NCBI GenBank assembly: GCA_040307135.1
Contig: JAWRKD010000145.1
Coordinates: 1 to 19,604 of the forward strand
Origin: Aminidesulfovibrio sp040307135
GTDB taxonomy: Bacteria; Desulfobacterota; Desulfovibrionia; Desulfovibrionales; Desulfovibrionaceae
Reading direction: 5' to 3'
DNA: 19,604 bases
Under the pieces are notes generated by a model. The model was not told where the DNA came from. It searched no databases and saw nothing but the letters and a program-made list of their open reading frames with translations. Position numbers and translations under genes: made by a program. Each line of letters begins with the position of its first letter. Within the stretch, counting starts at the first letter, position 1. Shown here one piece after another: positions 1 through 8,040 of this stretch.

Positions 1-33
1 GGGGGCCGTTTTCGTTGGAACCCACAGTCCGGC

Positions 34-974
34 TCAGAACGCCACGCCGTTCTCGGCCAGGTCCTGGCGCAGGAGCTCGCGCATCCTGCGGCTCACCGGG
101 CCGGGCCGGGCGTCGTGCACGGGCTTGCCGTTGAAGCGGACCACGGACAGGGCGTCGATGGTGGTGCCCACCAGGATGACCTCCCGGGCCTCGAGCAGCT
201 CGCCCTCGGGAATGCCCCGGAAGATGACCTCCATCTCGCGCTTGAGCAGGTCCACCCCGCGCATGAGCGTGGTGCCGGCCAGGGCGTTGGTGAACTCCGG
301 AATGGAGAGCCGCCCCTTGGCGTCCACGATGCAGACGTTCTCCGTGGCGCCCTCGGCCAGGAAGCCCTGCTCGTCGAAACACAGGGCGTAGTCGTAACCT
401 TTCTGCACGGCCTCGCGCTTCATGAGCACGTTGGGCAGATAGTTGGTGGTCTTGATGGTGGCCAGCCAGGCCTGCTTGGCCGGAATGGCGGCCTTGAAGG
501 CCGTGACGCCCTTCTCGTACACGTCCTCGGTCTTGAGGTGGATGTCGTAGGCCACCACGTAGAGGCTGGGCACCGGGCATTCGAAGGGGTCGATGCCGAA
601 ACCGCCCGGGCCGCGGCCCAGGAGCACGCGCACCAGCCCGTCGGGCTTGCCCGCGGCCTTGGCCACCTGGAGCACGATGCCGCGGATCTCCTCCCAGGAG
701 CAGGGCGGCTCCAGGTGGATGCCCTGGCAGGAGGAGCGCATGCGCTTCAGGTGGGCGTCCAGCTGATAGACCTTGCCGCCGATGAACTTGGCCGTCTCGA
801 AGACCCCGTCGCCGCGGTGGGCGATGTGGTCGTCCCAGGGCATGAGCATGAGCCGGGGGTCCGTGCCGATGAGGCCCACCCGGTAGTCGTAGAAGGCCAG
901 GACCTGCTCGGCCCCGGGACGGATGGCGTCCAGCAGGGCCTGCAAATAGTCGTCGAAGCCCGCCACTCGCAACA

Positions 975-975
<1 letters not shown>
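34..975 (-). CDS. Class IV PLP-dependent aminotransferase (branched-chain aminotransferase-like)
   Basis: A 313-residue fold-type IV pyridoxal-phosphate enzyme. The family includes branched-chain aminotransferase, D-alanine aminotransferase and aminodeoxychorismate lyase. Visible marks are the N-terminal HRGDGVFET segment (residues 53-61), the likely PLP lysine K175 in TIKTTNYLPNVL, and EGATEN (208-213), which is the usual cofactor phosphate-binding stretch. The IKTTNYLPN context resembles branched-chain aminotransferases more than the lyases, and a leucine operon lies nearby, so the last step of branched-chain amino-acid synthesis is the favoured role. D-amino-acid transamination cannot be excluded. 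The start at 975 is chosen because its ATG overlaps the asd stop as TGATG, giving translational coupling. The open frame extends further upstream only inside asd. It is the last gene of the asd-containing set that lies in the window. Confidence 0.85.
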
Positions 976-2003
<1,028 letters not shown>

Positions 2004-2012
2004 GCTTTCCCC

Positions 2013-2888
2013 CTACAACTTCAGGTTGCCCGCGATCTCAAGGCAGGCCTCGGCGCGGTTGAGCGTATAGAGATGCACTCCGGGCGCACCCCTGTCAATA
2101 AGGTCCTGGGCCTGCCGTGTGGCGTGGGCCAGCCCCAGCGCGCGCACGGCCTCGTCGCCGCCCCGGGCGAAGGTCTGCTCCAGGATCTCGTAGAACCCGC
2201 CGAACACCGCGCGGCCGTTGAGCCCGGCGATGAACTGGGCGGACTTCATGCTCATGACCGGCAGGATGCCGGGCAGCACGGGCACGCGGAGACCCAGTTC
2301 GCGCAGCCGGCGCACGTAGCCGAAATAATGCTCGTTGTCGTAGAAAAGCTGGGTGACCACGAAGTCGCCGCCCGCGTCCACCTTGAACTTGAGCCACTTC
2401 AGGTCGTCCTCCAGCGTGGGCGACTCCGGGTGCTTGGTGGGGATGCCCGCCACGCCCACGCCCAGGTCCGGGTACTCCCGCCGGATGAAGGACACCAGGT
2501 CCGAGGCGTGCCGGAACTCCTGGCCTTCGAAGCGGAAGTCCGGCCGGTCCCTGGGCGGGTCGCCGCGCAGGGCCAGCACGTTGTGGATGTCCGCCGCCGC
2601 CAGCTCCCTCAGAAAGCCGTGCAGGCCCGAAGCGGACGCGCCCACGCAGGTGAGGTGGGCCATGGGCTCCAGACCCATGTCCCGCTTGAGGCACCTGACC
2701 ACGTCCAGGGTGTTGGCCTGGGTGCCGCCCCCCGCGCCGTAGGTCACGGAGACGAAGAGCGGGGACAGGACCTTGAGCTTCTCCACCTCGGCGTAGAACG
2801 CGGGCCAGGTGGCGCGGTCCTTGGGCGGGAAGAACTCCAGGGACAGGAAGGGCGAACGGCTCTGGGCCATGAGCTGGGCGATCTTCAC
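2013..2888 (-). CDS. metF: 5,10-methylenetetrahydrofolate reductase
   Basis: A flavoprotein that reduces 5,10-methylene-THF to 5-methyl-THF, the methyl donor for methionine synthesis. From a GTG start at 2888 the product is 291 residues, the standard bacterial MetF length. Family marks are SLEFFPPK with catalytic E18, FVSVTYGAGGG (46-55), NVLALRGDPP with the flavin-site aspartate D110, and a YTLNR motif near the C-terminus. GTG is chosen because AGGAG sits 6 bases upstream and the family motif begins about 16 residues in. The longer open frame adds 52 arginine/proline-rich residues that overlap the NUDIX gene and look non-coding. It lies 19 bases after the NUDIX stop and 9 before asd, so co-expression is likely. 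Confidence 0.95.
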   Translation of the reverse strand: MKIAQLMAQSRSPFLSLEFFPPKDRATWPAFYAEVEKLKVLSPLFVSVTYGAGGGTQANTLDVVRCLKRDMGLEPMAHLTCVGASASGLHGFLRELAAADIHNVLALRGDPPRDRPDFRFEGQEFRHASDLVSFIRREYPDLGVGVAGIPTKHPESPTLEDDLKWLKFKVDAGGDFVVTQLFYDNEHYFGYVRRLRELGLRVPVLPGILPVMSMKSAQFIAGLNGRAVFGGFYEILEQTFARGGDEAVRALGLAHATRQAQDLIDRGAPGVHLYTLNRAEACLEIAGNLKL

Positions 2889-2907
2889 GCGACTCTCCTC
2901 TTGTCGG

Positions 2908-3315
2908 CTAGAATCCCTTGGGCCCGGCGTAGGTCTTGAGGGCCTCCACGATCTCCACGTCCGCGGGCAGGAAGGCCCGCGTCCCGGTCTGCCCCGGCAG
3001 GATCCAGGCCAGGGACTGGCCCTCGGCCGGAAACGGCGCGCCACGGAAGGCGTGCACGTGGAAAAAGGTCAGGTGCACCAGGAGCCCGTCGTACTGGTGG
3101 CTCTTCTCGCGCCAGAAGCCGAAGGCCGTGGGCGTGATGCGCAGTTCCTCCTGGAGCTCGCGCGCCAGGGCGGCCTCGGCGCTCTCGCCCGGGATGATCT
3201 TGCCGCCGGGGAACTCCCACATGTGGGCGAAGGCCTTGCCATCGGGCCGATCCACGGCCAGGAACTGCGCCCCCTTCCAGACGATGCCCGCCACCACGCG
3301 GATTTCCCGGCTCAT
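2908..3315 (-). CDS. NUDIX hydrolase, MutT-like (probable (d)NTP pyrophosphatase)
   Basis: A single-domain NUDIX protein of 135 residues, close to the length of MutT-type 8-oxo-dGTP diphosphatases. The NUDIX box runs from G38 to I60 and matches the G-x5-E-x7-REUxEExGU consensus except that the penultimate glycine position is R59. Residues E53, E56 and E57 would bind the divalent metal. WEFPGGK just before the box is typical of the MutT/CTP-pyrophosphohydrolase group. The role is probably removal of damaged nucleotides, but substrate specificity cannot be read from sequence. Its ATG overlaps the ABC-F stop (ATGA), so translation is likely coupled to that gene. Confidence 0.9.
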   Translation of the reverse strand: MSREIRVVAGIVWKGAQFLAVDRPDGKAFAHMWEFPGGKIIPGESAEAALARELQEELRITPTAFGFWREKSHQYDGLLVHLTFFHVHAFRGAPFPAEGQSLAWILPGQTGTRAFLPADVEIVEALKTYAGPKGF

Positions 3316-5315
3316 TCTCCCAGAAGCTCCTGCTTGCGGCTGTTCAATTCTTCCATGTCTTGCTCCAGGCGGCCCATGCGGTCAAGGAGCTTCTCCACCC
3401 AGTCCGAGGTTTCGCGGTAGCTGTTGTTCAGCTCCAGGGCCTTGCCCGGATCGGCATAGGTGGCAGGATCGTTCAGCGCGGCCTCCTGCTCGGCCTGGGC
3501 GGCCAGGGCCTTGTCCAGGTCCCGTTCCAGGGCCGCGTACTCGTCCTTGAGGGGCTTCATCTCGCGCGAGATGCGGTTGCGGATCTCGGCGTTGCGGCGC
3601 TTGTCCTCCTTGCCCTGCTTCGGCCTGGCCGCGGCGGCCGGGGCCGCCTGGAGCGCAGGGGCGGCAGAGGACGCGGGCGCGGCCTTGGCCGCGGCCTGCT
3701 CGGCCCGGCGGCAGGCGTCGTACTCCTCGAACCCGCCCGGGAAGGCCACGATGCCGGTCTGGGACAGGCTCCATATCTCGTCGGCCACCTCGCTCATGAG
3801 GTAGCGGTCGTGGGCCACGAAGAGAAGCGTGCCCTCGTAGTCGCGCAGGGCCTGCACCAGCCCCTCGCGGCTTTCCAGGTCCAGGTGGTTGGTGGGCTCG
3901 TCCAGCACCAGGAGGTTGGCCCGGGCCAGGAACAAGGTGGCCAGGAGCAGGCGGCTCTTCTCGCCGCCGGAGAGCGCGGCCACGGGTCGCTCGAAATAGG
4001 GCTCGCCCAGGAGGAACAGGCCCAGCACGCCCATGAGCTGCTCCTCGTTGTTGCGCGGGTCCGAAAGCCGCCGGATCTCGGAGAGCACGCTGCCCGCGGG
4101 CCGCAGGATCTCGGTCTGGTGCTGGCTGAAATAGGCCAGGTCCGTGTTGGAGCCGATCTTCACGTGGCCGTGGGTGGGCGAGAGCCGCCCGGCGATGAGC
4201 TTGAGGAGCGTGGATTTGCCCGCCCCGTTGGGCGCGGCCAGGGCGATCTTGCGGCCGCGGAAAAGCTGGAAGTTGAGCTTGTGCCAGACCTTGTGGTCGC
4301 CCTTATAGGCGAACTCCAGGTCCACGGCCGAGATGGCCACCTTGTCCCCGCGCCGGGGTTCGGGCAGGTTGAAGGCCAGGCTGCGGCCGGGCCGGGCTGC
4401 GTTGGAGGCGTCCTGGACCCTGGACAGCTCGGCCTGGAGCTTCTCCACCTTCTTGAGCTTGCTCTGGGCCTGGGCCGCCTTGCGGGCCTTGACACGGAAG
4501 CGGCGGATGTAGTCCTGCTCGTGCTCGATGCGGGCCGAAATCTTGGCCGCCTCGCGCTCGCGCTGCTGGGCGGTCTCGGCCTCCCACTCCAGGAACCCGG
4601 CAAAGGAGCCCTTGCGCAGCACGGGCCGGGCTCCGCCCAGGAACAGGACGTGGGAGCCCACCTTGTCCAGGAAGACGCGGTCGTGGGCCACGAAGGCCAC
4701 GGCCCCGCGGAAGTTCAGGAGATAGTTCTCCAGCCACTCCACGGCCTCCAGGTCCAGGTGGTTGGTGGGCTCGTCCAGGAGCAGGATGTCCGCGCCCTGG
4801 AGCAGGACCCGGGCCAGCTTGGAGCGCTCGCGCCAGCCGCCGGAAAGCTCGCCGATGCGGCGGTAGAGCTTGTCCTCGGAAAAGCCCAGGCCCGTGAGGA
4901 TGGTGCGGGCGCGGTGCTCGGGATTGTAGCCGATGCGCGACTCCAGGTCGGCCTGGCGCTCGGAAAGCCGCAGGAGTGCGGCCTCGTCGTGGGCCTCGGC
5001 GGCCCGCTCCCACTCCCGCCAGAACTCGCCCCAGGAGGGAAGAGCCGCCAGGACCCAGGGCAGCAGGGCCTGGTCCAGGTCCCCGTCGCCCAGTTCCTGG
5101 GCCACGTAGCCCAGGCGCGCGCCCTTTTCCATGGCCACCTGGCCGCCGTCCGGCTCCACCTCGCCGGCCAGGATGCGCAACAGCGTGCTCTTGCCGCAGC
5201 CGTTGGGGCCGGCCACGGCCAGACGCATGCCCGGGGCCACCTCGAAGGAGAGGCCGTCGAACAGGTCCTCGCCGCCGTAGGCCTTGACCAGATTGGTGAC
5301 CGTGATGCGCGACAT
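3312..5315 (-). CDS. ABC-F family ATPase (Uup/YheS-like, ribosome- or DNA-associated)
   Basis: A soluble 667-residue protein with two ABC ATPase domains and no membrane segments, as in ABC-F translation factors. Domain 1 has Walker A GPNGCGKST (36-44), signature LSGGW (157-161) and Walker B leading into DEPTNHLD (181-188). Domain 2 has Walker A APNGAGKST (361-369), signature LSGGE (448-452) and DEPTNHLD (472-479). The linker (about 242-305) is highly charged, like the P-site tRNA interaction motif. After an alanine/proline-rich hinge (540-565), residues 570-667 form a predicted coiled coil like the C-terminal domain of Uup/YheS. Known members act on the ribosomal E site to relieve stalls. The exact subfamily is not certain. 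The start at 5315 is chosen because MSRITVTNLVKAY is the family N-terminus. Its upstream ribosome site is poor (GGGG). Confidence 0.93.
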   Translation of the reverse strand: MSRITVTNLVKAYGGEDLFDGLSFEVAPGMRLAVAGPNGCGKSTLLRILAGEVEPDGGQVAMEKGARLGYVAQELGDGDLDQALLPWVLAALPSWGEFWREWERAAEAHDEAALLRLSERQADLESRIGYNPEHRARTILTGLGFSEDKLYRRIGELSGGWRERSKLARVLLQGADILLLDEPTNHLDLEAVEWLENYLLNFRGAVAFVAHDRVFLDKVGSHVLFLGGARPVLRKGSFAGFLEWEAETAQQREREAAKISARIEHEQDYIRRFRVKARKAAQAQSKLKKVEKLQAELSRVQDASNAARPGRSLAFNLPEPRRGDKVAISAVDLEFAYKGDHKVWHKLNFQLFRGRKIALAAPNGAGKSTLLKLIAGRLSPTHGHVKIGSNTDLAYFSQHQTEILRPAGSVLSEIRRLSDPRNNEEQLMGVLGLFLLGEPYFERPVAALSGGEKSRLLLATLFLARANLLVLDEPTNHLDLESREGLVQALRDYEGTLLFVAHDRYLMSEVADEIWSLSQTGIVAFPGGFEEYDACRRAEQAAAKAAPASSAAPALQAAPAAAARPKQGKEDKRRNAEIRNRISREMKPLKDEYAALERDLDKALAAQAEQEAALNDPATYADPGKALELNNSYRETSDWVEKLLDRMGRLEQDMEELNSRKQELLGE

Positions 5316-5337
5316 GGAAAACCCCGGCAAAAAACCT

Positions 5338-5366
5338 TTGGCAATCAGGAACAGAGCCAATAGTAT
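5338..5366 (+). promoter_or_regulatory. Candidate sigma70 promoter for the GIY-YIG gene
   Basis: TTGGCA (5338-5343) and TAGTAT (5361-5366) are separated by exactly 17 bases. They match 5/6 and 4/6 of the -35 and -10 consensus. Transcription would start near 5373, just before the AAGGAAGG ribosome site at 5375-5382. The box lies in the 75-base gap between the divergent ABC-F and GIY-YIG genes. No equally good box was found for the ABC-F direction. Confidence 0.5.
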
Positions 5367-5390
5367 GAGCCCGCAAGGAAGGCAAGCCGC

Positions 5391-5663
5391 ATGTCCGGAA
5401 CCTGGTGGGTTTATCTCCTGCGCTGCGCCGACGGCAGCCTCTACTGCGGGGTGACCACGGACCTGGACCGCCGCCTGGCCGAGCACAACGCGGGCACGGG
5501 CGCGCGCTACACCCGGGCCCGGCTGCCCGTGGCCCTGGCGGCCAGCGCGCCCTGCCCGGGCCGGAGCGCGGCGCTCAGGGCCGAGGCTGCGGTGAAGCGG
5601 CGCAGGCGGGCGGACAAGATGGCCTTTGTCCTGGAACTGGCGCACGCCGAAGGGACCCCATGA
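5391..5663 (+). CDS. GIY-YIG nuclease-domain protein (UPF0213/YhbQ-like)
   Basis: A 90-residue protein that is almost entirely one GIY-YIG domain. The hallmark is WVYLLRCADGSLYCGVT (about residues 6-22), in which VYL and YCG stand in for GIY and YIG. DLDRRLAEHNAG follows with the conserved arginine and the H-N pair, and then a basic segment VKRRRRADK. Length and layout match the YhbQ/UPF0213 group of stand-alone proteins, whose role is poorly defined but probably involves DNA processing or repair. The ribosome site AAGGAAGG lies 8 bases before the ATG. Its stop overlaps the next start as ATGA. Confidence 0.92.
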   Translation: MSGTWWVYLLRCADGSLYCGVTTDLDRRLAEHNAGTGARYTRARLPVALAASAPCPGRSAALRAEAAVKRRRRADKMAFVLELAHAEGTP

Positions 5664-5842
5664 GCACCTTCGCCTTTGTCCTGGTCACGCTGGCCATCGG
5701 CCTCGGCTACTATCTCCTTTTCGATCGCCGCAGGAAGAACTGGCAGGAGCGCAATCCCGGCAAGAAGCACAATCCCATCGACGAATGGCTCTGGGGCAAG
5801 CGGCCGGACGACGATGACGAGGACGAGGACCGCGGACGCTAG
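5660..5842 (+). CDS. Small single-pass membrane protein with acidic tail, unknown function
   Basis: A 60-residue product whose ATG overlaps the GIY-YIG stop (ATGA), indicating coupling. Residues about 3-21 are hydrophobic (FAFVLVTLAIGLGYYLLF) and should form one membrane helix. A basic stretch (DRRRKNW) follows and suggests the rest is cytoplasmic. Next come a short NPIDEWLWGKRP segment and a strongly acidic end (DDDDEDEDRGR). I do not recognise a family. The clean overlap, positive-inside layout and GC-rich codon use support a real gene. No terminator is visible after it. Confidence 0.7.
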   Translation: MSTFAFVLVTLAIGLGYYLLFDRRRKNWQERNPGKKHNPIDEWLWGKRPDDDDEDEDRGR

Positions 5843-6004
5843 GCCCGCGCCGCTTCCCTGCCGACTTCCCCGTGTTCGCCCTTTTCCCGGCCCTGCGCCG
5901 CCGTCTTTACCTACGTCGAATATAGTCCATGCTGTTTATCCTCGGTATGGCGCCTGTGCTGTGCGTGGCGCTCCATCAGAGACCCCAACCCCAGGAGGCG
6001 AGGT

Positions 6005-6052
6005 ATGGTGCGACAGTCCCCCGCTCAGTGGATGTCCTGGTCAGCCGCGTGA
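6005..6052 (+). CDS. Possible 15-codon upstream ORF coupled to the following gene
   Basis: ATG at 6005 is preceded by a consensus AGGAGG (5993-5998) with 6-base spacing. The frame encodes 15 residues (MVRQSPAQWMSWSAA) and stops with TGA at 6050-6052, whose last base is the first base of the next ATG (TGATG). The next gene has no ribosome site of its own, so this short ORF probably delivers ribosomes to it. The peptide itself may have no function. Confidence 0.45.
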   Translation: MVRQSPAQWMSWSAA

Positions 6053-6348
6053 TGAACAACCAGGAGATTATCAGTAAAATTAAGACGGATCCTGTTGAGG
6101 AGTTGCAAAAAATTGCGAAGCAAGTCGTCAGGGACTTGCCCAGAGCTGCGCCGCTGGCCTGGGACAAGTGGATTTACCGAGTGGTGGTTTTCGTTCTCGG
6201 CGTTACAGTGATAGCGGCCCTAATCGGAGCCATTGCGCTCACCTTTCAAAGCGGAGACGCGAAAACCCCGGATGTGCTCACCGCACTCGGCTCGGCGGCA
6301 GTGGGCGCATTGGCCGGACTGCTTGCACCCTCTCCCACCAGCAAGTAA
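6052..6348 (+). CDS. Small membrane protein of unknown function, lower GC than neighbours
   Basis: A 98-residue protein if started at the ATG at 6052. Residues 1-38 look helical and amphipathic (MNNQEIISKIKTDPVEELQK onward). A strong membrane helix follows (about 40-65, YRVVVFVLGVTVIAALIGAI), then a second, weaker hydrophobic segment rich in Gly and Ala (about 75-94, VLTALGSAAVGALAGLLAP). I do not recognise the family with confidence. The 5' half uses AT-rich codons (ATT, AAA, GTT), unlike every neighbour, which hints at recent acquisition. The frame stays open upstream to an ATG at 5929 (139 residues), but that start has no ribosome site and the extra region is not convincing. Confidence 0.6.
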   Translation: MNNQEIISKIKTDPVEELQKIAKQVVRDLPRAAPLAWDKWIYRVVVFVLGVTVIAALIGAIALTFQSGDAKTPDVLTALGSAAVGALAGLLAPSPTSK

Positions 6349-6365
6349 CGCCTCGAAACTTCTTA

Positions 6366-6394
6366 ACAAAAATGGCCGGGGCGTTGCCCCGGCC
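6366..6394 (-). terminator. Rho-independent terminator of the leu operon
   Basis: A perfect 9-bp stem, GGCCGGGGC (6374-6382) paired with GCCCCGGCC (6386-6394), has a 3-base loop. Read on the minus strand it is followed by ATTTTTG. It starts 10 bases after the leuB stop. On the plus strand there is no T run after the stem, so it should not stop transcription of the 6052-6348 gene efficiently. Confidence 0.9.
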
Positions 6395-6403
6395 CTTGGC
6401 TGT

Positions 6404-7471
6404 TCAGATGTTGGCCAGCACGGCCGCGCCCATGGCGCTGCCCGAAACCCTGGTCCTGCCCGGCTCCATGATGTCGCCGGTGCGCAGGCCCTGGTCCAGG
6501 GTCCGCGACACCGCGGCCTCGATGCTGCGGGCCTCCTCCTCCATGTTCAGGGAGTAACGCAGGAGCATGGCAACCGAGAGGATGGTGGCGATGGGATTGG
6601 CCAGATCCTTGCCCGCGATGTCCGGGGCCGAGCCGTGGATGGGCTCGTACAGGCCGGGGCCGGATTCGCCCAGGGAGGCCGAGGGCAGCATGCCGATGGA
6701 GCCGGTGATGACCGCGGCCTCGTCCGAGAGGATGTCGCCGAACAGGTTGCCGGTGACGAGCACATCGAACTGGGACGGGTCGCGCACCAGCTGCATGGCC
6801 GCGTTGTCCACGTACATGTGGGAGAGCTCCACGTCCGGGAACTCGGCGCCCACCTCCACCACCACCTCGCGCCAAAGCCGGGACACGTCCAGGACGTTGG
6901 CCTTGTCCACGGAGCAGACCCGGCGCCTGCGCTTGCGCGCCGCCTCGAAGGCCACCCGGGCGATGCGCCGGACCTCGCGCTCGTGATAGACCATGGTGTT
7001 GAAGCCCACGCGCTCGCCGCCGTGGGTCTCGACGCCCCGGGGCTCGCCGAAGTAGATGCCCCCGGTGAGCTCGCGGATGACCAGCACGTCCACGCCGCGC
7101 TCCACGATGTCCGGCCGCAGCAGGCAGGCCGAGCGCAACTGCGGAAAGAGCGAGGCGGGCCGCAGGTTGGCGAAGAGTCCCAGGGCCTTGCGGATGCCCA
7201 GAAGCCCCTTCTCGGGCCGGATAGCCGGGTCGATGGTGTCCCACTTGGGGCCGCCCACCGCGCCCAGGAGCACGGCGTCCGAGGCCCGGCAGGCCTCCAC
7301 CGTGGCCTCGGGCAAGGGCCCGCCCGTGGCGTCGATGGCCGCCCCGCCGATGAGCTGCTGGTCCAGCTCCACCTCGTGGCCGAACTTCTCGGCCACGGTC
7401 AGCAGGACCTTCAAGGCTTGGTCGGTGATCTCCGGGCCGATGCCGTCGCCCGGTAGCACGCAGATCTTCAT
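6404..7471 (-). CDS. leuB: 3-isopropylmalate dehydrogenase
   Basis: Oxidises and decarboxylates 3-isopropylmalate to 2-oxoisocaproate with NAD+, the third step of leucine synthesis. The length of 355 residues is typical. Visible motifs are GDGIGPEI (8-15), LRPASLF (103-109), RELTGGIYFG with Y140 (133-142), and the catalytic K190 in SVDKANVL. The metal-binding aspartates are D222 (YVDNAAMQ), D246 and D250 (GNLFGDILSD). The NAD-site motif LYEPIHGSAPDIAGK (274-288) is also present and helps separate LeuB from isocitrate dehydrogenase. A GGAG ribosome site precedes the ATG. It is the last gene before the terminator. The 50-base gap to leuD is AT-rich, unlike its surroundings. Confidence 0.97.
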   Translation of the reverse strand: MKICVLPGDGIGPEITDQALKVLLTVAEKFGHEVELDQQLIGGAAIDATGGPLPEATVEACRASDAVLLGAVGGPKWDTIDPAIRPEKGLLGIRKALGLFANLRPASLFPQLRSACLLRPDIVERGVDVLVIRELTGGIYFGEPRGVETHGGERVGFNTMVYHEREVRRIARVAFEAARKRRRRVCSVDKANVLDVSRLWREVVVEVGAEFPDVELSHMYVDNAAMQLVRDPSQFDVLVTGNLFGDILSDEAAVITGSIGMLPSASLGESGPGLYEPIHGSAPDIAGKDLANPIATILSVAMLLRYSLNMEEEARSIEAAVSRTLDQGLRTGDIMEPGRTRVSGSAMGAAVLANI

Positions 7472-7521
7472 TCTCGACTCCAGCGAATCAATAGATTGTT
7501 ATTCCAATATGTTAAAAATAG

Positions 7522-8031
7522 CTACTTGGAATGAACGCCCTGCTTCAGCCGGGCCTTCACGTAGTTCACCAGGCCGCCCGCATCCAGGAGCTCCTGCATG
7601 GACGGGGGCACCGGCGCGCAACGCACGCTCGCGCCCGTGGTCTTGTTGTGGATGACCCCGGCCTCGGTGTCCACCTCCAGGGTGTCGCCGTCGCGGAGCC
7701 TGTCGGCGTCCTCGCCAACCTCCAGCAGGGTGAGCCCCATGTTGAAGCCGTTGCGGTAGAAGATGCGCGCGAAGCTCTTGGCCACCACCACCGGGATGCC
7801 CGCGCCCAGGATGGCGATGGGTGCGTGCTCCCGCGAGGAGCCGCAGCCGAAGTTCTCGCCGCCCACGATGACGTCGTTCTTCTTGACCCGCTTGATCCAG
7901 CCGGGCTCCAGGCCCTCCATGCAGTTGGATCCCAGCAGCTCGTGGTCCGTGGTCACCAGGAAGCGGGCCGGGATGATGGCGTCGGTGTCGATGTGGTCGC
8001 CCACCTTGTGGGCCGTGCCTGTGATGATCAT
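7522..8031 (-). CDS. leuD: 3-isopropylmalate dehydratase small subunit
   Basis: The swivel-domain subunit that pairs with LeuC to isomerise 2-isopropylmalate to 3-isopropylmalate. The 169-residue length and the compact N-terminus (HKVGDHIDTDAIIPARF) fit the short LeuD2/archaeal-type form rather than the roughly 200-residue enterobacterial form. The substrate-contacting loop FGCGSSREHA is at residues 61-70, and IFYRNGFNMGL is also typical. An AGGAGG ribosome site sits across the leuC stop, 9 bases of spacer separate the genes, and both subunits should be made in step. Confidence 0.96.
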   Translation of the reverse strand: MIITGTAHKVGDHIDTDAIIPARFLVTTDHELLGSNCMEGLEPGWIKRVKKNDVIVGGENFGCGSSREHAPIAILGAGIPVVVAKSFARIFYRNGFNMGLTLLEVGEDADRLRDGDTLEVDTEAGVIHNKTTGASVRCAPVPPSMQELLDAGGLVNYVKARLKQGVHSK

Positions 8032-8040
8032 GACAGCCTC

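Noticed and set aside
3360..5363. Plus-strand open frame of 667 codons opposite the ABC-F gene
   Set aside because: It is an antisense shadow: it lies over a complete two-domain ABC ATPase and shows no motif of its own.
5929..6051. N-terminal extension (MLFILGMAP...) of the small membrane protein, resembling a signal peptide
   Set aside because: There is no ribosome site before 5929, whereas a consensus site serves the 6005 ORF that leads into ATG 6052. Kept only as an alternative start.
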